This document shows, one piece after another, positions 42,256 to 48,971 of a stretch of DNA of 48,971 nucleotides; positions within the stretch are counted from its first letter, which is position 1, and each line of letters starts with the position of its first letter. The position numbers were made by a program, and so were the translations under genes. Origin of the DNA: an uncultured Lachnospiraceae bacterium (GTDB lineage: Bacteria > Bacillota > Clostridia > Lachnospirales > Lachnospiraceae). The notes below the pieces were generated by a model that saw only the letters and a list, made by a program, of their open reading frames with translations, was not told the origin of the DNA and searched no databases. Location: positions 1-48,971 of the forward strand of contig CANPZZ010000002.1 in assembly GCA_947589125.1 (NCBI GenBank), in the 5' to 3' direction.

Positions 42256-42370
42256 AGCCCCGCAGGGGCGGGTTTTGCGAATGCTCCTGCGCGGGTGAGC
42301 GTAAACCGGCAGGCACCCCACGCAAAGAGCCCCTCCCAGGGGCAGATTTGCGTCACTCCTGCGTCACGCG
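42256..42370. repeat. Imperfect 72-bp-spaced direct repeat before the SNF2 gene
   Basis: AGCCCC-N-AGGGGC followed by TTTGCG and CTCCTGCG occurs at about 42256-42300 and 42328-42370. Each copy forms a short GCCCC/GGGGC hairpin. The second copy ends just before the SNF2 ribosome-binding site. Confidence 0.6.
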
Positions 42371-42391
42371 CATACAGTGGAGGCCATATCC

Positions 42392-45300
42392 ATGCGTATC
42401 GAGAGCATGCAGACCCGGAGCTTCTGGAAAGGCGAGACCGGCGTGGAAGGCGTCGTGGAGGATCTGGGTTTTAAATATCGTGTGCGTCTGGAAGTCAAGG
42501 GCAGCGAGATCTACAGCTGCTCTTGTTCTTGTGGAGTAAGATCCACTTACGCCCGTCCCTGCGTCCATGAAAAGGCGCTTCTCAAATATTATCTGGAGCA
42601 CATCGACGATAATCCCCGGCGGCCGGTAACCACTTCCCCGCAGGTCCGCAGTATGATCCGCGAGTATACCAACCGGGAGGTGGCCGGCATCGCCCGGAAC
42701 GAGCGGGAGAAACAGGTGGAATTGATCCCCCGCCTTTTGCTGCGCCGCCAGGAGATCCGTGTGGAATTCCGGATCGGCGTCGGCCGCGGGTATGTGGTTA
42801 AGGATCTGTCGGCTCTGGCGGAAGCGGTCGAGAAGGGCTCCTATGTGGAGTATGGCAAGGGTCTGGCGTTCTATCACAGCCGGGAGGCATTTTCCGAGGA
42901 CAGCCGGGGCCTTCTGGATATGGTTCTGGAACTGGCCGATTCCTACAGGGAGCATTATTTTGAGTTCAAGAAGAACATGTACGCGCCGGTACCTCCGATC
43001 CGGGAACTGAATCTGAGCCGGGTGCGAAGGGACCGTTTCTTCGATCTTTTGATGAACAGAGAGGTGGAAGCGGAGGACAGTCAGGGAAGCAAACGCCAGC
43101 TTCTGGTATGCCGGGAGAATCCGGATTTTGTCGTGGAAGTCCGCAGAGCCGGAGCCGGCGGAATCCGCGTGTCCATCGATAAGGATATTGTTACATTCAG
43201 CGGCGAGAAGCATCTCTATGTGCTGAAACGCGGCAGGCTGTACCAGTGCGGCGAGGCGTTCAGCCGGGAGATGGAAGTATTTTTCAGCCAGATGACCCAG
43301 GGCTACGGCGCGCCGTACGAGGTAACGGTCAGTGAGAAGGATGTGCCGCTGTTTTACGAGCGCGTTCTCCGCAAAATGGAGAATCTGGGCGTCCTTCATT
43401 CCGAGGGAGTGGAGTTGGAGAATTACCGTCCGGCGGCGCTTAAGGCCCGGTTCGAACTGGAAAGCCCGGAGCCGGATAAGGTGGTGCTGCGGCCGCGGCT
43501 CAGCTACGGTTCCTGCACATTTCATCCGCTGGAAGACGAAAAGGTGCCGCCGACCGTGGTCCGCGACGTGCCGGGGGAATTCCGTATCAGCCAGACGCTT
43601 ACGAAATATTTTCCGTACCGGGACCAGGTGACCAATGATCTGGTGATCAAAGACGACGAGGCGGCAGTCTTTAAGCTGCTGTCGGAAGGCATCGGCGAAC
43701 TTAAGGAACTGGGAGAAGTGTATCTGGCGGACAGCATGGCAGGTCTTAAGGTGATTCCGCCGCGGGAGGTATCGGTAGGGATTCAGGCCGCGGGCGGCTG
43801 GCTTACGCTGACGGTGGATGCCGGCGACTTAAACGGCGCGGAGCTGGGCCAGATCCTGGCGGCATACCGCGAGAAGAAGCCGTATTACCGCCTGAAAACC
43901 GGCGAATATCTGCAGCTTGCGGATAACGGCCTGCTGACGGTGGCCCGCATGGCGGATTATGTGGGCGTGTCTGGTAAATATACAGCGGCCGGGGACATTC
44001 GGAGCGGCGGTGCGTCCGGTATAACTGGCATGACTGCCCAGGACGGAGGTACCGAAAAAACGATCTTCCGGGTACCGGCATACCGGGCGCTTTATCTGGA
44101 CAGCCTGTATCGCGAGCGCCATGATATCCGGCTGGAGAGAGATTCCCGTTTTAAGGCCATCGTGCGCGGGATGAAGTCGGTGGAGGACAGTGATTTCGAG
44201 GTGCCGGAAGAGTTCGCGAAGGTATTGCGCGGCTATCAGAAGATCGGTTTCCGCTGGCTTCGCACTCTGGATTTCTTCGGTTTTGGCGGTATCCTGGCGG
44301 ACGATATGGGCCTGGGGAAGACCGTGCAGGTCATCAGCGTGATCTATGACGAGGTACGGAAGATTAAGTGCGCCGGAGCGGGAAACGGCGATGCAGGAAG
44401 CTATGATGCGGGAAGATGTGATGTAAGAAACTGCGACGTGGGAAACGGCGTCGCAGAAAATTGTGATGCAGGAAGCTATGACGCGGAAGGAAAGAACGAA
44501 GAGGCGGCGGATGTATTGGCGAAGCCTGCGGAACCGGTCGTGTCTTTGATCGTATGCCCTGCCTCTCTGATCTATAACTGGGAATGCGAATTTATGAAAT
44601 TCGCTCCGTCCCTGCGGGTCCTTCTGATTACCGGAACTGCGTCGGAGCGGGAGGAAAAGCTTCGGACCGCGGCGGATTATGACGTGGTGGTCACATCCTA
44701 CGATCTGCTGAAGCGAGATCTTCCTCTCTACGAGGGGCTCCGTTTCCGCTTCCAGGTTATCGACGAGGCCCAGTATATCAAGAATCCGTCTACCCAGAGC
44801 GCCAGGGCCGTGAAAGCGGTTCAGGCGCAGACCCGCTATGCTCTGACGGGTACGCCTGTCGAGAACCGGCTGAGCGAGCTGTGGAGTATTTTCGATTATC
44901 TGATGCCAGGGTTCCTCTATTCCTATCAGCGTTTTAAAGAGCGGTTTGAGTCGCCGATCGTGAGGGAGGGGGACGAGGACGCGGTAGGGATGCTGCGGCG
45001 GATGACAGGTCCATTTATCCTGAGGCGCCTTAAGAGGGATGTTCTTAAAGAACTGCCGGAGAAGCTGGAAACGGTGGTCTATTCACAGATGGAAGGGGAG
45101 CAGAAGGAGCTTTACACTGCGCGGGCGCTGCAGTTAAAGGAGACGCTGGAGGGCCATGAGATGGAGAATACAGGCGGGGCGTCACTGACGCCGCACGCAC
45201 CTGGAAATAAGATCCAGATCCTGGCGGCGCTTACAAGGCTCAGGCAGATCTGCTGCGATCCGCGGCTGATCTATGAGAATTACGGCGGCGGTTCTGCCAA

Positions 45301-45802
45301 GCTGGAGACCTGCATGGAGCTTCTGAGTTCCGGCGTGGAGGCCGGATACCATATCCTTCTGTTCTCTCAGTTTACGTCCATGCTGGATCTGATCCGTGAG
45401 CGGCTTGACGCAGCGGGTATTGCCAGCCTTCTTCTGGTGGGAGAGACCTCGAAGGAAGAACGCCTGCAGCGTGTAAACGCGTTTCAGCGGGGGGAAGCGC
45501 CGGTTTTCCTGATCTCGCTGAAGGCCGGCGGCACGGGGCTTAATCTGACGAAGGCGGATGTGGTGATCCATTACGATCCATGGTGGAACGTGGCGGCGCA
45601 GAACCAGGCGACGGACCGGGCCCACCGCATCGGACAGGAGAAAACGGTCACGGTGATCCAGCTGATCACCCGAGGAACGATCGAGGAGAATATACTGAAG
45701 CTCCAGCAGGCGAAAGCGGCGCTGGCCGATCAGATCGTGACGGATGAAAATGTGTCGCTGGGGAGTCTGAGTTTCGAAGAGATCGCGAAATTATTGGAGT
45801 AG
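42392..45802 (+). CDS. SWIM zinc-finger SNF2-family helicase
   Basis: The 1136-residue protein starts with a SWIM zinc finger (CSCSC at 43-47, CVH at 57-59), then a bacterial SNF2-associated region (about 120-570), and a SNF2 ATPase core. Walker A is DDMGLGKT (K643), Walker B DEAQ (791-794), then ALTGTPVENRLSELWSIFDYLMPG and the C-terminal helicase lobe with LLFSQFTSMLDLI, ISLKAGGTGLNL and DRAHRIGQ. It is a double-stranded DNA translocase; the partner or role is unknown (repair or nucleoid remodelling are guesses). A 35-residue repeat (664-698) is inserted just after motif I. The GTG/ATG at 42377 lies in the GTGGAGG site, so the ATG at 42392 is preferred. Confidence 0.93.
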   Translation: MRIESMQTRSFWKGETGVEGVVEDLGFKYRVRLEVKGSEIYSCSCSCGVRSTYARPCVHEKALLKYYLEHIDDNPRRPVTTSPQVRSMIREYTNREVAGIARNEREKQVELIPRLLLRRQEIRVEFRIGVGRGYVVKDLSALAEAVEKGSYVEYGKGLAFYHSREAFSEDSRGLLDMVLELADSYREHYFEFKKNMYAPVPPIRELNLSRVRRDRFFDLLMNREVEAEDSQGSKRQLLVCRENPDFVVEVRRAGAGGIRVSIDKDIVTFSGEKHLYVLKRGRLYQCGEAFSREMEVFFSQMTQGYGAPYEVTVSEKDVPLFYERVLRKMENLGVLHSEGVELENYRPAALKARFELESPEPDKVVLRPRLSYGSCTFHPLEDEKVPPTVVRDVPGEFRISQTLTKYFPYRDQVTNDLVIKDDEAAVFKLLSEGIGELKELGEVYLADSMAGLKVIPPREVSVGIQAAGGWLTLTVDAGDLNGAELGQILAAYREKKPYYRLKTGEYLQLADNGLLTVARMADYVGVSGKYTAAGDIRSGGASGITGMTAQDGGTEKTIFRVPAYRALYLDSLYRERHDIRLERDSRFKAIVRGMKSVEDSDFEVPEEFAKVLRGYQKIGFRWLRTLDFFGFGGILADDMGLGKTVQVISVIYDEVRKIKCAGAGNGDAGSYDAGRCDVRNCDVGNGVAENCDAGSYDAEGKNEEAADVLAKPAEPVVSLIVCPASLIYNWECEFMKFAPSLRVLLITGTASEREEKLRTAADYDVVVTSYDLLKRDLPLYEGLRFRFQVIDEAQYIKNPSTQSARAVKAVQAQTRYALTGTPVENRLSELWSIFDYLMPGFLYSYQRFKERFESPIVREGDEDAVGMLRRMTGPFILRRLKRDVLKELPEKLETVVYSQMEGEQKELYTARALQLKETLEGHEMENTGGASLTPHAPGNKIQILAALTRLRQICCDPRLIYENYGGGSAKLETCMELLSSGVEAGYHILLFSQFTSMLDLIRERLDAAGIASLLLVGETSKEERLQRVNAFQRGEAPVFLISLKAGGTGLNLTKADVVIHYDPWWNVAAQNQATDRAHRIGQEKTVTVIQLITRGTIEENILKLQQAKAALADQIVTDENVSLGSLSFEEIAKLLE
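44381..44485 (+). repeat. 15-bp in-frame repeat, 7 copies, inside the SNF2 gene
   Basis: Units GNGDA, GSYDA, GRCDV, RNCDV, GNGVA, ENCDA, GSYDA (residues 664-698). The insertion splits motif I from motif Ia. It contains three cysteines, in the RCD, NCD and NCD units. Confidence 0.93.
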
Positions 45803-45855
45803 ATGGGCGGGCTGTTTCATTTTCTCGAAAAATCCCCTCGCACACATAAAATCAT

Positions 45856-45884
45856 TTGCCAGTCCGGCCTTTCTGCGGTAGAAT
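45856..45884 (+). promoter_or_regulatory. Promoter of the PPOX-family gene
   Basis: TTGCCA (45856-45861), 17 bp, TAGAAT (45879-45884), 77 bp before the ATG. Confidence 0.75.
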
Positions 45885-45894
45885 AGATAGTAAC

Positions 45895-45931
45895 GGAACC
45901 TTGTCCCGAGGCAGTCTGCCGGGACGGTTCC
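45895..45931 (+). promoter_or_regulatory. Leader hairpin of the PPOX-family gene
   Basis: GGAACC-TT-GTCCCG pairs with CGGGAC-GGTTCC with a two-base bulge; the loop closes further with GCAG/CTGC. It starts within about 5 bases of the predicted transcript start and lies upstream of CAAGGAGG. It may protect the mRNA 5' end. Confidence 0.6.
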
Positions 45932-45960
45932 GGGAATCTTTGAGCAAGGAGGATATATTC

Positions 45961-46353
45961 ATGAACGAAGTCTATGAATTTCTGAAGAAATGCGGAGTTT
46001 ACTACCTGGCGACCGCCGAGGGGGACCAGCCGCGCGTCCGGCCGTTCGGAACTGTCGATCTCTTTGAAGGAAAACTCTACATCCAGACCGGGAAGGTGAA
46101 ACCGGTGGCCCATCAATTGAAGGCGAATCCGAAGGTGGAGATTTCCGGTATGGCGGACGGCAGATGGATCCGCGTGGCAGGGGAAGCGGTTCTGGACGAG
46201 AGGATCGAGGCCCAGAAGCATATGCTGGATTCCTATCCGTCCCTGCAGGCCATGTATCAGCCCGGCGACGGCAATACGGAGGTCTATTATCTGAAGAACG
46301 TGACGGCTCAGATCTGCTCGTTTACGGAGCCGGCGAAGGAGTTCCGTTTCTAA
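45961..46353 (+). CDS. Pyridoxamine 5'-phosphate oxidase-family (FMN-binding split barrel) protein
   Basis: A 130-residue cytoplasmic protein with the split-barrel pattern YYLATAEGDQPRVRPFGTVDLFEGKLYIQTGK. It probably binds FMN or F420-like cofactor; the substrate is unknown, and it need not be a real PNPOx. CAAGGAGG precedes the ATG at 45961, while an in-frame ATG at 45856 falls in the promoter. Monocistronic by context. Confidence 0.85.
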   Translation: MNEVYEFLKKCGVYYLATAEGDQPRVRPFGTVDLFEGKLYIQTGKVKPVAHQLKANPKVEISGMADGRWIRVAGEAVLDERIEAQKHMLDSYPSLQAMYQPGDGNTEVYYLKNVTAQICSFTEPAKEFRF

Positions 46354-46398
46354 AACGGACCGGTTTAAGAAAATTTATTTGCACTTCGCATTTTTTCC

Positions 46399-46427
46399 TT
46401 TATTATCCGCGGAAATAATGATATACT
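46399..46427 (+). promoter_or_regulatory. xylB promoter with overlapping dyad
   Basis: TATACT (46422-46427) with a weak TTTATT -35. An imperfect palindrome centred on CCGCGG (TTATTATCCGCGGAAATAAT, 46400-46419) covers the spacer, a likely operator for a sugar repressor. Confidence 0.5.
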
Positions 46428-46524
46428 CACCATATAGGACAGAGACCGCGTCAGAGGAAAATGTGCGTCTGTCCGGGTAAGGCGGCGCATCGCGAAAGCC
46501 ATAGCGGCCGCAAGGAGGATCAAC

Positions 46525-48048
46525 ATGTATTACCTGATAGGGATCGATGTGGGAACATCGGCGACGAAGACGGTTTTATTTGACGAAAAGGGCACGATCA
46601 TGGCGTCTGCCTCTGCCGGTTATCCGCTGTACCAGCCTCACAACGGCTGGGCGGAGCAGAAGCCGGAGGACTGGCGGGACGCGGTGCTTAAGACGCTTAA
46701 ACAGGTGACAGTGCAGTCCGGCGTGGCGGCCGCGGATATTAAGGGGATCGGCATTTCCGGGCAGATGCATGGTCTGGTGATGCTTGATGAAGCCGGAGAG
46801 GTGATCCGTCCTTCCATCATCTGGTGCGACCAGAGGACCGGGGCTGAGGTGGAGGATATGCTGAATCTGATGCCCAGGGAAGAGTGGATCGAGATCACGG
46901 CCAATCCGCCTCTGACCGGATGGACGGCGGCGAAGATCCTCTGGGTCCGGAAGAACGAGCCGGAGAGTTACGCCCGGTGCCGTCATATTCTTCTGCCGAA
47001 GGATTATATCCGTTACATACTGACCGGCGAGTTCGCCACCGAGGTGTCGGACGCCAGCGGCATGCAGCTTCTGGATGTGCCGGAGCGGTGCTGGTCGGAC
47101 GTGGTTCTTGAGAAGCTGCAGATCCCGAAGGAGTGGCTGGGGAAGGTCTATGAGTCCTGCGAAGTGACCGGAAAGCTGCTGCCGGAGATCGCGAAGGCCA
47201 CAGGGCTTACGACGGATACCGTGGTGGTCGGCGGGGCCGGAGATAACGCGGCCGCGGCCGTGGGTACCGGCGTCGTGAAGGACGGGACCGCATTTACCAC
47301 GATCGGAACATCGGGCGTGGTGTTCGCACATTCCAGCCAGGTGACGATTGATCCCAAGGGGCGTGTGCATACCTGCTGCTGCGCGGTGCCGGGAGCATGG
47401 CATGTGATGGGAGTGACCCAGGGCGCGGGGCTGTCGCTCAAATGGTTCAAGGACCAGTTCTGCCAGGATTATGTGGCGGCTGCCGATGAGATGCGGGTGG
47501 ACGTCTATGATCTGATCGATCACGATATTAAGAGCATTCCGGCGGGCAGCGACCGGCTGATCTATCTGCCGTACCTGATGGGAGAGAGGACTCCCCATCT
47601 GGATCCGGACTGCCGCGGCGTGTTCTTCGGCCTTTCCGCGATCCACACCAAGGCCCATCTTCTGCGGGCGGTGATGGAGGGCGTCTCCTATTCCCTGGCG
47701 GACTGCAACGATATCCTTCGGGAGATGGGCGTGTCCGTGGGCGAGATGATGGCCTGCGGAGGCGGCGGAAAGAGCGCGATCTGGCGCCAGATGCTGGCGG
47801 ATCTGTACGGCTGTCCGGTGAAGACGGTCCATCAGTCCGAGGGTCCGGCCCTGGGCGCGGCGATCCTGGCCGGCGTGGGCTGCGGCATCTATGAGAGCGT
47901 GGAGGCAGCCTGCGGGAAGCTGGTGTCCGCCGATAAGTGCAGCGAGCCGAACCCGGAGCATGAGAAGCTGTATGCGGAGTACCATAAGCTGTACAAGAAA
48001 TTGTATATCGATCTGAAGAACAGTTATAAGGAGCTGGCGGCATTATAA
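46525..48048 (+). CDS. xylB: Xylulokinase
   Basis: This 507-residue FGGY kinase phosphorylates D-xylulose for entry into the pentose phosphate pathway. GIDVGTSATKTVLFD (5-19), ISGQMHGLVMLD, the WCDQRT segment, GAGDNAAAAVGTG and the C-terminal GGGGKSAIWRQMLADLYG agree with XylB rather than other FGGY sugars. GCAAGGAGG precedes the ATG. No xylA is in the window; it may lie beyond the right edge. It would consume xylose freed by the GH31 enzyme 22 kb away. Confidence 0.92.
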   Translation: MYYLIGIDVGTSATKTVLFDEKGTIMASASAGYPLYQPHNGWAEQKPEDWRDAVLKTLKQVTVQSGVAAADIKGIGISGQMHGLVMLDEAGEVIRPSIIWCDQRTGAEVEDMLNLMPREEWIEITANPPLTGWTAAKILWVRKNEPESYARCRHILLPKDYIRYILTGEFATEVSDASGMQLLDVPERCWSDVVLEKLQIPKEWLGKVYESCEVTGKLLPEIAKATGLTTDTVVVGGAGDNAAAAVGTGVVKDGTAFTTIGTSGVVFAHSSQVTIDPKGRVHTCCCAVPGAWHVMGVTQGAGLSLKWFKDQFCQDYVAAADEMRVDVYDLIDHDIKSIPAGSDRLIYLPYLMGERTPHLDPDCRGVFFGLSAIHTKAHLLRAVMEGVSYSLADCNDILREMGVSVGEMMACGGGGKSAIWRQMLADLYGCPVKTVHQSEGPALGAAILAGVGCGIYESVEAACGKLVSADKCSEPNPEHEKLYAEYHKLYKKLYIDLKNSYKELAAL

Positions 48049-48172
48049 TTTGTTTGCGTTTTACTGGCGGCACAACGGCTTTGGTTTTGGAAAAGCGGCA
48101 GAACGAGCAGCCGATTTGTTCCGGGAGGCATACAGAGGAAACGCGTAGAAGTGCTGGTATTTCCGGCGATCC

Positions 48173-48206
48173 GGCATCAGATTCATGCTGGCATCAGATT
48201 TATGCC
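48173..48206. repeat. 17-bp tandem direct repeat
   Basis: GGCATCAGATTCATGCT and GGCATCAGATTTATGCC follow each other without a gap. Confidence 0.9.
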
Positions 48207-48264
48207 AATGTCAAATTCACGACGGTGCCGGAATTCAGGAATGGCGAAGTAAGTTAGGCATATG

Positions 48265-48354
48265 GCAGCTAATACGTGTGCCGGAGTTAATACGTGAGTC
48301 GCAGCTAATACGCGTGCCGGAGTTAATACGTGAGCCGCAGCTAATACGCGTGCC
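48265..48354. repeat. 18-bp tandem repeat, 5 copies
   Basis: GCAGCTAATACGTGTGCC and GGAGTTAATACGTGAGTC alternate, giving an 18-bp period with a 36-bp superperiod. Starts: 48265, 48283, 48301, 48319 and 48337. There are no spacers, so it is not CRISPR. Confidence 0.95.
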
Positions 48355-48402
48355 GCAGATAAGAAAAATAACCCGCAAGGGTATAAGAAGGAGGGGTTTC
48401 CC

Positions 48403-48971
48403 ATGGAGATCAGGAAAGTTACAGATCCGTCATTTGCCGAGTACGGAAAGGTAGTGACCGGCTACGATGTGAGCGAGCTTTTGAAAGCGATGGAGGAGAA
48501 GACACCGCTGCCGGACGATGTGGTCTATGTGCCGTCCGTAAAGGAGCTGGAGGATCTGGCGGTATCGAAGCTGATGCAGAAGAACCTGTACGGTCAGATC
48601 CCGGTTCAGGTGGGTTACTGCAACGGACATAATAAGAAGCTGAACGCCCTGGAATATCACAGGAGTTCTGAGATCAATGTAGCCGTTACGGATCTGGTCC
48701 TGTTGATCGGAAGGCAGCAGGATATCGAGGCCGACTATACTTACGATACGTCGAAGGTCGTGGCATATCTGGTTCCGGCGGGTACGGTCATTGAAGTCTA
48801 CGCGACGACGCTGCATTACGCTCCCTGCCATACGGACGAGGGCGGATTCCGCTGCGTGGTCATCCTGCCCGCCGGCACGAATACGGATCTGGATCCGCTT
48901 GACGAGGTATTTGCCGAGGATAAGCTGCTGTTTGCGAAGAACAAATGGCTGATCGGCCATGCGGAAGGCGG
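48403..48971 (+). CDS. DUF4867 family protein, partial (cut at right edge)
   Basis: The first 189 codons are open to the window end. The sequence MEIRKVTDPSFAEYGKVVTGYD recalls the DUF4867 family, and the pattern is also reminiscent of cupin-like ureidoglycolate lyase starts. HRSSEINVAVTDLVLLIG and LHYAPCH look cupin-like with possible metal ligands. Function is not established; the place behind xylulokinase suggests a link to sugar metabolism. GAAGGAGGGG precedes the ATG. Confidence 0.78.
   Translation, partial: MEIRKVTDPSFAEYGKVVTGYDVSELLKAMEEKTPLPDDVVYVPSVKELEDLAVSKLMQKNLYGQIPVQVGYCNGHNKKLNALEYHRSSEINVAVTDLVLLIGRQQDIEADYTYDTSKVVAYLVPAGTVIEVYATTLHYAPCHTDEGGFRCVVILPAGTNTDLDPLDEVFAEDKLLFAKNKWLIGHAEG

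Larger units (their letters stand above)
48049..48402. other. Gap between xylB and the DUF4867 gene
   Basis: 354 bp without a convincing gene. It contains a 17-bp direct repeat (48173-48206) and an 18-bp tandem array (48265-48354); the last bases carry GAAGGAGGGG, the ribosome-binding site of the next gene. A 67-codon frame (48054-48257) has no start signal. Confidence 0.7.

Noticed and set aside
48054-48257. 67-codon frame downstream of xylB
   Set aside because: No start signal, no motif, and it overlaps the 17-bp repeat.
48265-48354. CRISPR-like regular repeat
   Set aside because: The units are directly adjacent with no spacers, are only 18 bp, and no cas gene is present.
1-48971. tRNA, rRNA, riboswitch or T-box elements
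   Set aside because: No cloverleaf with a GGTTCGAATCC-type T-arm, no rRNA segment and no T-box sequence was found by eye; argS and argH leaders are short.

Overview
The window looks like chromosomal DNA of a spore-forming Firmicute, most likely of the family Lachnospiraceae. The indications are a clear Spo0A with an upstream 0A box, strong GGAGG ribosome-binding sites, LplB/YtcP-type sugar transporters without their own ATPase, a domain-permuted GH3 enzyme, and small families (DUF5721, DUF4867) that I associate with this group. No rRNA, tRNA, phage, transposase or CRISPR array was seen. Genus or species cannot be fixed from the sequence.

Layout. (1) 197-1021, minus strand: a membrane-anchored amidase. 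(2) 1325-8695: a six-gene sugar cluster on the plus strand: class II aldolase, PPi-type phosphofructokinase, triosephosphate isomerase, a LarA-like nickel-pincer family protein, a divergent NagB and NagA. Together they can take GlcNAc-6-phosphate to triose phosphates; the LarA-like protein is the unexplained member. (3) 8822-14036: GtrA- and YfhO-family membrane proteins for surface glycosylation, then argH. (4) 14143-27975: a sugar-oligosaccharide locus with a divergent AraC regulator, two permeases, a binding lipoprotein, a GH3, a YicI-like GH31 and a circularly permuted GH3; the enzyme set suits xyloglucan-type oligosaccharides. (5) 28337-34559: spo0A, glgA, a PAP2-like protein, a Cof-type phosphatase, a parvulin-like lipoprotein, and a convergent M18 aminopeptidase. 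(6) 34708-42132: DUF5721, tdk, nrdR, yqeG, aroE, aroK, aroQ, efp, argS, mostly housekeeping. (7) 42392-48971: a SWIM/SNF2 helicase, a PPOX-family flavoprotein, xylulokinase and a DUF4867 gene cut by the window edge.

The most unusual property is structural. Many genes are followed by, or contain, short tandem repeats, each with its own unit and period. At five places (after nagB, yfhO, argH, the second permease and the Cof phosphatase) the repeated unit includes the stop codon of the gene itself, so it looks like a local duplication of the gene's 3' end. Inside coding regions (yfhO, the first GH3, aroE, argS, the SNF2 protein) the periods are multiples of three and add low-complexity peptides to otherwise ordinary enzymes. 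After yfhO the 33-bp repeat stays in one reading frame all the way into argH, interrupted only by two TAG codons at positions that are CAG in the other copies.

Promoters are easy to read here: several genes have TTGAAA/TTGAAG/TTGCCA, exactly 17 bp, then TAGAAT or TATAAT. These settled several start codons. All functional calls come from motif and family recognition by eye; no database search was run.
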